Source of the DNA: a bacterium
GTDB lineage: Bacteria; Campylobacterota; Campylobacteria; Campylobacterales; Sulfurimonadaceae
Direction: 5' to 3'
Length of the DNA: 64,000 nucleotides
Assembly (NCBI GenBank): GCA_018822665.1
Contig: JAHJJX010000031.1
Span: 31,549 to 95,548 of the forward strand
Shown: one piece after another, positions 51,840 through 61,780 of the stretch
How positions within the stretch are numbered: position 1 is the stretch's first letter
Layout: each line of letters begins with the position of its first letter
Program-made: the position numbers and the translations under genes
Notes under the pieces: model-generated
Told to the model about the DNA's origin: nothing
What the model saw: only the letters and a program-made list of their open reading frames with translations
Databases searched by the model: none

Positions 51840-52397
51840 GTGAAAAACTTTGCAAAAGATTACACAGGCAGACTCATAGCACTTTTGCAAAGCATAGATA
51901 CGGATGCTATCGCAGAAATCATTCAGGCACTCGAGCGCACAAAAGGACGCATTTACATCATAGGCAACGGAGGAAGTGCCGCTACCGCTTCGCACATGGT
52001 GAATGATTTGGGGGTCGGACTCAAGCGAAGAGATATAAGAAATTTTGATGTGCAGAGTCTCAGCGACAACACTCCCGTCTGCAGTGCCATCGCCAATGAT
52101 ATCGGGTACGAAAATGTTTTTTACATGCAGCTCAAAAACAGAATCTCCAAGGATGATCTGCTTATCGCCATCTCTTGCAGCGGAAACTCTTCAAACATCA
52201 CAAAAGCGCTAAGCTATGCAAGAGAGCAGGGAGCTACCGTCATCGGCGTCACGGGATTTGACGGAGGGGAACTCAAAAGACTCTCCCATATCAGTTTTCA
52301 TGTCGATACCCCAAAAAACGAATACGGACTCGTGGAAGATATGCACATGATTTTAGACCACATCATCTACAGCTACTACATAGACCAAGCAAAATAA
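51840..52397 (+). CDS. SIS-domain phosphosugar isomerase (GmhA-like), GTG start
   Basis: IYIIGNGGSAATASHMVNDLGVG, LLIAISCSGNSSNITKAL; RBS AAGAGGAG. Confidence 0.85.
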   Translation: MKNFAKDYTGRLIALLQSIDTDAIAEIIQALERTKGRIYIIGNGGSAATASHMVNDLGVGLKRRDIRNFDVQSLSDNTPVCSAIANDIGYENVFYMQLKNRISKDDLLIAISCSGNSSNITKALSYAREQGATVIGVTGFDGGELKRLSHISFHVDTPKNEYGLVEDMHMILDHIIYSYYIDQAK

Positions 52398-52398
52398 G

Positions 52399-53586
52399 AT
52401 GGATATACTCAAACTTATAGGACGGGAAAAAGAACTTTTCATGGAGGATATTTCGGCATGTGCAACTCAGCTCTGCGAGACGGTTGCCTCCTCCTCTTTT
52501 TTGGTAATCGGAGGAGCCGGAAGTATCGGTCAGGCCGTTGTAAAAGAGATATTTAAACGCAAACCCAAAAGACTTCATGTCGTGGATATCAGCGAAAACA
52601 ACATGGTTGAGCTTGTCCGTGACATACGGAGCAGTCTTGGTTATATAGAGGGGGAATTTGCCACCTTTGCCCTTGATGTCGGCTCCATAGAATATGACGC
52701 TTTTATACAAAATGACGGCAGGTATGATTATGTTTTAAACCTCTCCGCCCTTAAACATGTGCGAAGCGAAAAGGACCCTTACACCCTGATGAGGATGCTT
52801 GATGTCAATATCTTCAATACGGACAAGACCATAGCCCAGGCAATTCAAAAACGCAGCAAAAAATATTTCTGCGTCAGTACGGACAAGGCGGCAAATCCCG
52901 TAAACATGATGGGAGCGAGCAAACGTATCATGGAGATGTTTTTAATGCGCCGCAGCAAATACATCAAAATATCTACCGCAAGATTCGCCAATGTCGCATT
53001 TAGCGACGGTTCCCTTTTGCACGGATTTAACCAGAGAATCCAAAAAAGACAGCCCATCGTTGCACCAAACGATATAAAACGCTACTTTGTGACACCCCAA
53101 GAAAGCGGTGAGCTTTGTCTTATGAGCTGTATCTTCGGGGAGAACCGCGATATCTTTTTCCCAAAACTCGATGATACTTTGCACCTTGTCTCTTTTGCGG
53201 ATATCGCGCTTAAGTATCTCAAAGAGTTAGGATACGAACCCTATCTTTGCGCGAATGAGGATGAGGCAAGAGAGCTTTGCGCAACTTTGATTGATGAAGG
53301 GAAATGGCCTTGTCTTTTTGGAGCAAGCGACACAAGCGGAGAAAAAGATTTTGAAGAGTTTTACACCGACAATGAGATTTTGGACATGCAGAGATTTAAA
53401 TCTATCGGTCTTATAAAAAATGAGCCTCTTTATAATGAAAATTTATTGAACTCTTTTACGAACAATATCCGAAGCATGAAGCGAAATCTTTTTTGGAGTA
53501 AAGAAGATATCCTCAAAGAGTTTTTCAAACTTCTCCCGGAGTTTGGGCATGTGGAAACGGGTAAATATCTTGATGCAAAGATGTAA
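52399..53586 (+). CDS. legB: UDP-sugar 4,6-dehydratase of legionaminic acid pathway (LegB-like)
   Basis: [43 protein letters not shown]; followed by aminotransferase/acetyltransferase/NeuB/NeuC. Confidence 0.82.
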   Translation: MDILKLIGREKELFMEDISACATQLCETVASSSFLVIGGAGSIGQAVVKEIFKRKPKRLHVVDISENNMVELVRDIRSSLGYIEGEFATFALDVGSIEYDAFIQNDGRYDYVLNLSALKHVRSEKDPYTLMRMLDVNIFNTDKTIAQAIQKRSKKYFCVSTDKAANPVNMMGASKRIMEMFLMRRSKYIKISTARFANVAFSDGSLLHGFNQRIQKRQPIVAPNDIKRYFVTPQESGELCLMSCIFGENRDIFFPKLDDTLHLVSFADIALKYLKELGYEPYLCANEDEARELCATLIDEGKWPCLFGASDTSGEKDFEEFYTDNEILDMQRFKSIGLIKNEPLYNENLLNSFTNNIRSMKRNLFWSKEDILKEFFKLLPEFGHVETGKYLDAKM

Positions 53587-53587
53587 G

Positions 53588-54730
53588 ATGCAGAATATTA
53601 TTGATTTTATACAAGCGCTTTATGGCAAAAAAGAGTTTATTGCTCTACATGAACCCCGTTTTATCGGCAATGAAAAAAAATATCTTAATGAATGTATCGA
53701 CTCCACTTTTGTCTCAAGCGTAGGCAAGTTTGTCGATACGTTTGAGAGAGATTTTGCGAAATTTGTCGGTTGTCGCTACGCTATTGCCACGGTCAACGGA
53801 ACGTCTGCACTTCACATAGCCCTGCTTTTATCCGGAGTAAAAAGCGGCGATGAAGTTCTCACGCAGGCTCTGAGTTTTGTGGCAACCGCCAACGCCATAA
53901 GCTACACCGGTGCAAAACCTCTGTTTTTGGATGTTGATTTGGACACTTTGGGATTAAGTCCACATGCCATAAAGAAATTTTTTGAGACAAACTGTGAGAT
54001 ACTCCATGGCGAATGTATCAATAAAACAACTAAAAAAGTGATTCGGGCATGTGTGCCTATGCACACTTTTGGGCATCCGTGCAAAATCGATGAGATAAAA
54101 ACAATCTGCGAACTCTGGCATGTGGAAGTGCTCGAAGATGCTGCGGAGAGTTTGGGAAGTTTTTACAAAGAGAAACACACAGGCACTTTTGGGCGCTTGG
54201 GTGCTTTTAGTTTTAACGGCAACAAAATCATCACCTCCGGCGGCGGCGGAGTCATTGTTACGGACGATGAAGCGCTTGCAAAAAGAGCCAAACATCTCAC
54301 CACCACGGCAAAAATTCCACATGCCTACGAATATGTACATGATGAACTTGGCTATAACTACCGCATGCCAAACCTCAATGCCGCCCTTCTTGTTGCACAA
54401 CTCGAACAGCTCCGCGGATTTTTGGAAGATAAAAGAGCCCTTGCAAGCGAATATGAGAATTTTTTTAGCGGATTGGACGATATAAGCTTTATAAAAGAAC
54501 CAAAGGGTGCAAAATCAAACTACTGGCTTCATGCAATTATGTTTAAAAATAAAGCTCAAAGAGATGCTTTTTTAGAGTTCTCCAATGCAAAGGGTGTCAT
54601 GACGCGTCCGATATGGAAACTTTTAAATTCGCTGGAGATGTATAAAAATACTCAAAGCGATGCGCTTAAAAACTCAAAATATTTAAGTGCGCGTCTTGTC
54701 AACATACCAAGCAGTGTGAGAATCTCATGA
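53588..54730 (+). CDS. legC: PLP-dependent aminotransferase (LegC-like, DegT family)
   Basis: Start re-placed to 53588; VNGTSALHIALLLSGVKSGDEVLTQALSFVATANAI, SFNGNKIITSGGGGVIV. Confidence 0.87.
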   Translation: MQNIIDFIQALYGKKEFIALHEPRFIGNEKKYLNECIDSTFVSSVGKFVDTFERDFAKFVGCRYAIATVNGTSALHIALLLSGVKSGDEVLTQALSFVATANAISYTGAKPLFLDVDLDTLGLSPHAIKKFFETNCEILHGECINKTTKKVIRACVPMHTFGHPCKIDEIKTICELWHVEVLEDAAESLGSFYKEKHTGTFGRLGAFSFNGNKIITSGGGGVIVTDDEALAKRAKHLTTTAKIPHAYEYVHDELGYNYRMPNLNAALLVAQLEQLRGFLEDKRALASEYENFFSGLDDISFIKEPKGAKSNYWLHAIMFKNKAQRDAFLEFSNAKGVMTRPIWKLLNSLEMYKNTQSDALKNSKYLSARLVNIPSSVRIS

Positions 54731-55299
54731 AAGAAATTATTCTCGTAGGCGGCGGCGGTCATTGCAAGTCTGTAATAGACGTAATAGAACAAGAAGGCAA
54801 ATACAAAATCGCCGGAATTGTTGATAAAAAAGAGTTTCTTGCGCGGGATGTTTTGGGCTATAAAATTATCGGCTGTGATGAAGATTTGCCCGATTTAAGA
54901 AAAAAGTTTCCACATGCCCTCATTACTCTAGGACATATAAAATCCAACGAAACAAGGGTAAAGCTCTTTCATCTTTTAAAAAGTTTGAAGTTCCACATGC
55001 CAAGCATTATTTCCCCGCTTGCTTATGTCTCCCGACATGCTTTTGTGGATGAGGCAACGGTGGTGATGCATCATGCCCTTATCAATCCACATGCCAGAGT
55101 TGGCAAAAACTGTATTATTAATTCAAAGGCACTCATCGAGCATGATGCCGTCGTAGAAGACAATTGCCATATTTCCACCTCTGCGGTTATCAACGGAGGG
55201 GCACGTGTACAAGAGAACACTTTTTTTGGAAGCAAGGCTCTTCTTAGGGAGTATGCCGACGCAAGCGGATTTATCAAAGCAGGGAGCGTGGTCAAATGA
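54727..55299 (+). CDS. legH: Hexapeptide sugar N-acyltransferase (PglD/LegH-like)
   Basis: IILVGGGGHCKSVIDVIEQEG and left-handed beta-helix hexapeptide C-terminus. Confidence 0.82.
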   Translation: MKEIILVGGGGHCKSVIDVIEQEGKYKIAGIVDKKEFLARDVLGYKIIGCDEDLPDLRKKFPHALITLGHIKSNETRVKLFHLLKSLKFHMPSIISPLAYVSRHAFVDEATVVMHHALINPHARVGKNCIINSKALIEHDAVVEDNCHISTSAVINGGARVQENTFFGSKALLREYADASGFIKAGSVVK

Positions 55300-56294
55300 A
55301 TAAAGTATTTATTATCGCCGAGGCGGGAGTAAATCATAACGGCTCCGTTGAACTTGCAAAAAAACTCATTGACGCGGCCTGTGAATCCGGAGCGGATGCC
55401 GTAAAATTCCAAACCTTCAAGGCCCAAAAGCTTGTGAGCAAACATGCGCAAAAAGCGGAGTATCAAAAACGCTTCACCGATAAAGAAGAGTCGCAGTTTG
55501 AGATGCTTCAAAAACTCGAACTGGATGTGCAGACGCATAAAGAGCTGATTTTATACTCCAAAAGTAAAAACATCATGTTTTTATCTACCCCTTTTGACCG
55601 TGAGAGCATAGACCTTCTACATGACTTAGGGCTTGAAATATTTAAAATTCCAAGCGGTGAAATTACGAACCTGCCCTATTTGAGGCATTTAGGAAAACTA
55701 AACACAAAAATAATACTCTCCACGGGCATGTCGGATATGGGCGAAATAGAAGACGCTTTAGATATTTTACTACAAGCGGGAACAAAAAAAGAAAATATCA
55801 CCGTGCTTCACGCAAATACTATGTATCCGACTCCCATGGAAGATGTCAATCTCAAGGCTATGGTGACTATCGGAAATACTTTTGATATTGCTTTTGGATA
55901 CAGTGACCATACTTTGGGAATCGAAGTGGATATCGCCGCTGTTGCGATGGGGGCATGCTGTATCGAAAAACACTTTACCCTCGATAAAAACATGGACGGA
56001 CCCGACCATAAAGCCTCCCTTGAGCCGAACGAATTAAGTGCGATGGTCAAAGCTATCCGCAACATAGAACTGGCTCTAGGCAAGGGGATAAAAAAACCAA
56101 GCAAAAGTGAAATGCCAAATATGCACGTTGCTAGAAAATCCATTGTCGCTGCGCGCAAAATTAAAAAGGGTGAAACCTTCAGTGAAGAAAATCTGACCAT
56201 TAAAAGACCGGGTGGGGGAATGAGCCCTATGCGATGGGATGAAATCTTGCATACCCTCGCGCACAAAGATTATGATGAAGATGAACCCTTATGA
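55296..56294 (+). CDS. legI: Legionaminic acid synthase (NeuB family)
   Basis: VFIIAEAGVNHNGSVELAKKLIDAACESGADAVKFQTF; second NeuB paralogue in window. Confidence 0.88.
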   Translation: MNKVFIIAEAGVNHNGSVELAKKLIDAACESGADAVKFQTFKAQKLVSKHAQKAEYQKRFTDKEESQFEMLQKLELDVQTHKELILYSKSKNIMFLSTPFDRESIDLLHDLGLEIFKIPSGEITNLPYLRHLGKLNTKIILSTGMSDMGEIEDALDILLQAGTKKENITVLHANTMYPTPMEDVNLKAMVTIGNTFDIAFGYSDHTLGIEVDIAAVAMGACCIEKHFTLDKNMDGPDHKASLEPNELSAMVKAIRNIELALGKGIKKPSKSEMPNMHVARKSIVAARKIKKGETFSEENLTIKRPGGGMSPMRWDEILHTLAHKDYDEDEPL

Positions 56295-57457
56295 ATAAGA
56301 AAAAAATATGTGCAATAACCGGCTCGCGCGCAGAATACGGCCTTCTTTTTTGGCTCCTCAAAGAGATAGAAGCAGATTCTGATTTGGAACTTCAGATTAT
56401 CGTCACGGGAATGCATCTGAGTCCGGAATTTGGCTTAACCTACAAAGAGATAGAAAAAGAGTTTAAGATAAACAAAAAAGTGGAGATGCTTTTATCTAGC
56501 GATACTCCCCTTGGCATTTCAAAATCGATGGGACTCGCCCAAATCGGATTTGCTGAGGCGTATGAAGATTTAAAACCCGATATCGTACTGGTTTTGGGGG
56601 ATAGATACGAGATATTTTCTGCCGTAAGCACAGCCATGATAGCCGGAATTCCCATAGCACATCTTCACGGCGGAGAGTTGACGGAGGGTGCCTTTGATGA
56701 CGCTATGCGACACGGCATAACAAAAATGAGCCATCTTCATTTTACAGCCGCCGATGTGTATAAAAACAGAGTCATACAGCTAGGGGAACAGCCAAAAAGA
56801 GTTTTTAATTTCGGCGGCATGGGGATAGAAAATATAAAAAGATTGAAACTGTTAAGCAAAGAGGAGTTTGAAAAATCCATTGATTTTAAGCTTGGCAATA
56901 AAAATATTTTAGTTACTTTTCATCCTGTCACCTTGGAAAATGCGACTGCTTCGCAACAGTTTCAAGAACTGCTTGATGCACTCGATGAACTTCAAGAAAC
57001 ACATATTATCTTTACAAAAGCCAACAGCGACACGCAGGGAAGAGTTATTAACAAAATGATTGATTTGTATGTCTCCAGAAATCTTCATACATCCATCAGC
57101 TTTATCTCCATGGGGCAGTTACGCTATCTCAGCGCTTTGCAATATATCGACACTCTTCTCGGCAACAGTTCTAGCGGCTTGCTTGAAGCACCAAGCTTTA
57201 AAATAGCCACCATCAACATCGGCGACAGACAAAAAGGGAGAATCAAAGCGAGCAGCGTTATTGATTGCGAGCCAAACCTTGCCTCCATACAAAACGCCAT
57301 ACAAAAAAGCTACTCCAAAGAATTTCAAAAAACTTTACGCAACACAAGCAACCCTTACGGAGAGGCTATGGCAAGTAAAAAAATCAAAGAAATTATAAAA
57401 AATACTGATTTAAACGATATATTGAAAAAGCAATTTTATGATATCCAAGGGAACTAG
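56291..57457 (+). CDS. legG: UDP-sugar hydrolase/2-epimerase (NeuC family)
   Basis: ICAITGSRAEYGLLFWLLKEI, IPIAHLHGGELTEGAFDDAMRHGITKMSHLHF. Confidence 0.9.
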   Translation: MNKKKICAITGSRAEYGLLFWLLKEIEADSDLELQIIVTGMHLSPEFGLTYKEIEKEFKINKKVEMLLSSDTPLGISKSMGLAQIGFAEAYEDLKPDIVLVLGDRYEIFSAVSTAMIAGIPIAHLHGGELTEGAFDDAMRHGITKMSHLHFTAADVYKNRVIQLGEQPKRVFNFGGMGIENIKRLKLLSKEEFEKSIDFKLGNKNILVTFHPVTLENATASQQFQELLDALDELQETHIIFTKANSDTQGRVINKMIDLYVSRNLHTSISFISMGQLRYLSALQYIDTLLGNSSSGLLEAPSFKIATINIGDRQKGRIKASSVIDCEPNLASIQNAIQKSYSKEFQKTLRNTSNPYGEAMASKKIKEIIKNTDLNDILKKQFYDIQGN

Positions 57458-58222
57458 ATGAATGTAAGAATAATTGTAAAGTTGGATGTAAAACCGCCTT
57501 ATGTCGTTAAACCCCTGCACTTTGAAGGGCTGAAGGTGATAGCAACACCTGCGGAGCTTTGTAAAAAGTATTATATGCAGGGTGCGGATGAAGTTTACTA
57601 CATCGACATAGTCGCTTCACTTTATCAGCGGGAGATTTTGCTTTCTCACATAGAGGAGAGCGCGAAAGAACTCTTCATCCCTTTTTGTGTCGGCGGAGGA
57701 GTAAGAAGCATAGAAGATTTTTCACAGCTTTTTCACAGGGGAGCCGACAAGGTTGCTTTAAATACCTATGCCTTACAGGAAAATCCCCAAATCATCAACG
57801 AAGCTGCCCAAATTTTTGGTAATCAGGCGGTTGTCGTCAATATTGAAGCCAAAAAATGGGATAACAGATGGGAATGTTATAGCGACTGCGGAAGAATTCA
57901 AAGCGGCAAAGATGTCATAGAGTGGGCTAAAGAGGTGGAACAAAGAGGTGCGGGAGAAATACTCCTTCAGTCTGTGGATTGCGATGGAGTGGGGAGAGGT
58001 TTTGACTTGGAGCTTGCAAAAAAAGTGGTGCAGAGTGTTCATATTCCCGTCGTTGTAACAAGCGGAGCCGGAGAACTTAAAGATATTTTAGAGCTTATAC
58101 ACTATGCAAAACCAAGCGGTGTCGCCATTGCAAGTCTGCTTCATTACGACAAGCTCACGATAAGCGATATAAAAAATTATTTACAGCAAAACGGCATCAA
58201 GGTATCAGCATGCGTCATATAA
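57458..58222 (+). CDS. HisF-like cyclase/ammonia-lyase subunit (HisF2-type)
   Basis: EVYYIDIVASLYQRE, IPFCVGGGVRSIEDFSQLFHRGADKVALNT. Confidence 0.87.
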   Translation: MNVRIIVKLDVKPPYVVKPLHFEGLKVIATPAELCKKYYMQGADEVYYIDIVASLYQREILLSHIEESAKELFIPFCVGGGVRSIEDFSQLFHRGADKVALNTYALQENPQIINEAAQIFGNQAVVVNIEAKKWDNRWECYSDCGRIQSGKDVIEWAKEVEQRGAGEILLQSVDCDGVGRGFDLELAKKVVQSVHIPVVVTSGAGELKDILELIHYAKPSGVAIASLLHYDKLTISDIKNYLQQNGIKVSACVI

Positions 58223-58818
58223 TAGGAATTATCAACTATGGAATGGCCGGAAATATTCACAGCATAATCAAAGCTGTTGAAAAAGCCGGGGGAACGCTTA
58301 AAGTCGTCAACTTCAAAGAAGAGCTTAAAAATGTGGATAAAATAATTATTCCGGGAGTCGGAAGCTTCAAAGATGCTATCAGCGAACTCAAAAGCAGTGA
58401 TTTGTTTGATACCTTAAAAGAGCAGATAAAAATAAAACCGACTTTAGGAATCTGCCTTGGGATGCAGATACTCTCCTCTGTCGGTTTTGAATATGGAAAA
58501 ACCGAGGGCTTATGCGGCATCAACGCAGAGGTTAGACCTATGCTCATCGATGCAAAAATACCCCACATGGGGTTCAACACAGTCGATGTCATCAAACCGA
58601 GCATACTCTTCAGCGGTATAGAAAATAAAGAATTTTATTTTATGCACTCCTATGAAGTTGTAAATTTTCATGATGTTTTATCAACCACCGCATACGCATC
58701 CCATCAATTTGTCTCCTCCATACAAAAAGGCAATCTCTTTGGGGTGCAGTTTCATCCTGAAAAAAGTCGCGAAGCAGGGATACGGCTATTTAAAAATTTT
58801 ATCGAATTCGAGGGCTGA
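58210..58818 (+). CDS. HisH-like glutamine amidotransferase (HisH2-type)
   Basis: IIPGVGSFKDAI, LGICLGMQILSSVGFEYG, GVQFHPEKS. Confidence 0.88.
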   Translation: MRHIIGIINYGMAGNIHSIIKAVEKAGGTLKVVNFKEELKNVDKIIIPGVGSFKDAISELKSSDLFDTLKEQIKIKPTLGICLGMQILSSVGFEYGKTEGLCGINAEVRPMLIDAKIPHMGFNTVDVIKPSILFSGIENKEFYFMHSYEVVNFHDVLSTTAYASHQFVSSIQKGNLFGVQFHPEKSREAGIRLFKNFIEFEG

Positions 58819-58821
58819 CTT

Positions 58822-59997
58822 ATGATTGAAAATAAAAACACACAGACAAGATATAATCTCCCCTTGGAAGTAAAATATTGCACAAAGTGTACTCTATCCA
58901 ACCAGCGTCCCCGCATCACCTTTGATGCGCACGGGGTTTGTGCGGCTTGCCAATATGCCGAGTTTAAAAAAACAAAAATTGATTGGGCATTGAGAGAGAA
59001 AGAATTAAAAGAGCTGTGCAATAAATACAGAAAAAACGACGGCTCCTATGATGTCATTGTTCCTTCAAGCGGCGGCAAAGACAGCGCTTTTGTTGCTTAC
59101 CAATTAAAATACAAATACGGGATGAATCCTCTCACAGTCACATGGTCTCCGCATCTGTGGACAAAAGACGGTTTCGATAATTTTCAGGGCCATATTCACA
59201 CCGGAGGCTTTGATAATATTTTAGGCACTCCAAACGGGCGCATTCACAGAAAATTGACAAAAATCTCTTTTGAAGTTTTGGGAGACCCTTTTCAGCCCTT
59301 TATTTACGGACAGACAAACTACCCGATGCAGATGGCACTCAAACACAATGTATCGCTTATTATGTACGGAGAAAACGGTGAAGTTGAGTATGGAGGCAAT
59401 ATGAAAAATGCCTTTAAGCCAAACCGTGATTATAAAACAGACCACAAGGAGCATTATTTTTCCGGACTCGCTCCCGAAGATTTGCTTGAATACGGAATTC
59501 ATTCCAATGACATTCTCCCTTATATGGCTCCGGAAAATGAAAAACTTGAAAAACTTGGACTCAATATCCACTTTTTTGGTTATTATAAAAAATGGATACC
59601 TCAAGAGCTGTATTACCATGCAGTGGAACATACGGGGTTTAAACCAAGATTTGCGAGAAATGAAGGTACCTACTCGAAGTATGCTTCTTTTGATGATCAA
59701 ATTGACGGGTTTCATTACTATTTGGCATATATAAAATTCGGTTTGGGAAGAACAACATCCGATACTGCCCATGAAATTAGAGACGGGCATATCACACGTG
59801 AAGAGGGAATCCGTTTGGTAAAAAGGTTTGATGGAGAATTTCCTGCTCTGCATTTCAAAACTTTTTTACACTACTGCGATATCGGCGAGGAGCACTACTA
59901 CGACATCATCGACAGCTGGAGGTCGCCTCATTTATGGGAAAAAAATCACGGTAAATGGGAACTGAAACATCCTATATTTAAAGAAAATACCCAATGA
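58822..59997 (+). CDS. N-acetyl sugar amidotransferase (WbpG/PseA/PtmG family)
   Basis: KYCTKCTLSNQRPRITFDAHGVCAACQYAEFK, VPSSGGKDSAFVAYQLK. Confidence 0.87.
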   Translation: MIENKNTQTRYNLPLEVKYCTKCTLSNQRPRITFDAHGVCAACQYAEFKKTKIDWALREKELKELCNKYRKNDGSYDVIVPSSGGKDSAFVAYQLKYKYGMNPLTVTWSPHLWTKDGFDNFQGHIHTGGFDNILGTPNGRIHRKLTKISFEVLGDPFQPFIYGQTNYPMQMALKHNVSLIMYGENGEVEYGGNMKNAFKPNRDYKTDHKEHYFSGLAPEDLLEYGIHSNDILPYMAPENEKLEKLGLNIHFFGYYKKWIPQELYYHAVEHTGFKPRFARNEGTYSKYASFDDQIDGFHYYLAYIKFGLGRTTSDTAHEIRDGHITREEGIRLVKRFDGEFPALHFKTFLHYCDIGEEHYYDIIDSWRSPHLWEKNHGKWELKHPIFKENTQ

Positions 59998-61049
59998 ATA
60001 ATGTACAAAATATTTTATTAAAGTCTACATCCACCATCAAAGAAGCATTAAAAATCATTGATGACGGTGCGATGAAAATAGCCCTCGTGATTGATGATGA
60101 GGGAAAGCTCATCGGAACCATCAGCGACGGAGATATCCGAAGGGGTCTTCTTAAAGATTTAACACTTCAAGATACGATTGAAACCATAATCTTCAAAGAA
60201 CCGACCGTTTGCAGTATGGAAGCTTCCAAAGAAACGATTCTTTCTCTTGCTCTTGGGAAAAAACTTTACCAGATTCCAATTGTCGACCATGAGGGCAGAC
60301 CTATCGGTATTGAAGAAGTGGATGCACTTTTAAAGCCTACCGACAAAAGCAACAAGGTTGTTTTAATGGTTGGAGGTTTAGGCACACGGCTTCGCCCCCT
60401 CACGCATAAACTTCCAAAACCTATGCTCAAAGTGGGTGACAAGCCGATTCTTGAAACAATTATCCTTAACTTCAAAAAATACGGTTTTCACAACATCATA
60501 CTCAGCGTGAGCTACAAATCAGAAATGATAGAGGAGTATTTTGGAGACGGCTCCAAATTTGGAGTAAACATCGAATATATCCATGAAAATAAAAGAATGG
60601 GAACGGCAGGGTCACTCTCTTTAATGAAACAAAAATTAAGCGAGCCGTTTTTTGTCATGAATGGCGATTTGCTTACCAATATTAACTTTAAACACATGAT
60701 GGATTATCATACGATTTATAATTCACATGCAACAATGGGTATCAGAGAATATGATTTTGAAGTTCCTTACGGGGTTGTCAATATTGAAAACAACGCTATC
60801 ACTTCCATAGAAGAAAAGCCGATTTATAACTTTTTTGTGAGTGCAGGCGTTTATGTTTTAAACCCTATTGCATTAGAATCCATCCCTTATGATGAGTTTT
60901 ACGACATGCCTTCGCTCTTTGACAAACTCATTAAAAGCGGTTTTCAAACGCTCTCTTTCCCCATCAAAGAGTATTGGCTGGATATCGGAAGAATGGAAGA
61001 ATTTGAAAAAGCAAATAACGAATATTCCGAATATTCCAAGGTATTTTAA
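59994..61049 (+). CDS. ptmE: CBS-domain nucleotidyltransferase (PtmE-like)
   Basis: N-terminal CBS pair (IDDEGKLIGTISDGDIRRGLL) then VVLMVGGLGTRLRPLTHKLPKPMLKVGDKPILE. Confidence 0.85.
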   Translation: MNNVQNILLKSTSTIKEALKIIDDGAMKIALVIDDEGKLIGTISDGDIRRGLLKDLTLQDTIETIIFKEPTVCSMEASKETILSLALGKKLYQIPIVDHEGRPIGIEEVDALLKPTDKSNKVVLMVGGLGTRLRPLTHKLPKPMLKVGDKPILETIILNFKKYGFHNIILSVSYKSEMIEEYFGDGSKFGVNIEYIHENKRMGTAGSLSLMKQKLSEPFFVMNGDLLTNINFKHMMDYHTIYNSHATMGIREYDFEVPYGVVNIENNAITSIEEKPIYNFFVSAGVYVLNPIALESIPYDEFYDMPSLFDKLIKSGFQTLSFPIKEYWLDIGRMEEFEKANNEYSEYSKVF

Positions 61050-61735
61050 TGTTTAAAGAGAAAACTTTTTTAGCCATCATCCCCGCACGCGGAGGGAGTA
61101 AACGACTTCCAAGAAAAAATATTTTGGATTTAGCCGGAAAACCTCTCCTTGCCTGGAGCATTGAAGCCGGATTAAAAAGCAAATATATAGACAAAGTGCT
61201 TGTAACAAGCGATGATGAAGAGATTCTTCTTATTGCGCAACAATTCGGAGCAGAGATTATTCAAAGACCAAAACATCTCGCCGCCGATACTTCAACCACC
61301 TTTGATTCCATAAAACATACGATTGACAATATGCCCCGCTATGACTATATCGTCTTGCTTCAGCCCACCTCCCCCCTTAGAAATGAAAAACATATAGACG
61401 AGGCTATCGAGCTGCTCTTTAGCAAACAAGCAGATGCAATCATCTCGGTTTGCGAGATGGAGCATACACCGCTTTGGGCCAATACTTTGCCGCAAAACGA
61501 CAGCATGCATAATTTTTTAAGAGATGAGATTAAAAACAAGCGAAGTCAGGATTTTGAACAATATTACAGACTCAACGGAGCCATTGATGTTTGTCAAACC
61601 GATAAGCTTCTGGAAGAAAAAAGTTTTATGCTTCAAAATAATATTTTTGCGTATAAAATGGATAAAAAATATTCTATCGATATTGATGAAGAGATTGATT
61701 TTAAAATAACACAGATTCTTTTTGCGAACCTTTAA
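61049..61735 (+). CDS. legF: CMP-legionaminic acid synthetase (NeuA/PtmB family)
   Basis: LAIIPARGGSKRLPRKNILDLAGKPLLAWSIEAGL. Confidence 0.88.
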   Translation: MFKEKTFLAIIPARGGSKRLPRKNILDLAGKPLLAWSIEAGLKSKYIDKVLVTSDDEEILLIAQQFGAEIIQRPKHLAADTSTTFDSIKHTIDNMPRYDYIVLLQPTSPLRNEKHIDEAIELLFSKQADAIISVCEMEHTPLWANTLPQNDSMHNFLRDEIKNKRSQDFEQYYRLNGAIDVCQTDKLLEEKSFMLQNNIFAYKMDKKYSIDIDEEIDFKITQILFANL

Positions 61736-61780
61736 AAAAGGAATATATTTTGCTACTAAAAAGACAAAAAGGCTCTCTTC

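Noticed and set aside
53546-55095. Considered whether the clustered 10-mers are a CRISPR array or tandem repeat
   Set aside because: Spacing is irregular, copies occur in both orientations, repeat is only ~10-14 bp and all lie in intact coding genes.
57458-58818. Considered hisF/hisH as histidine biosynthesis genes
   Set aside because: No other his genes nearby; flanked by legG and a WbpG-family gene, matching the HisF2/HisH2 sugar amidotransferase arrangement.
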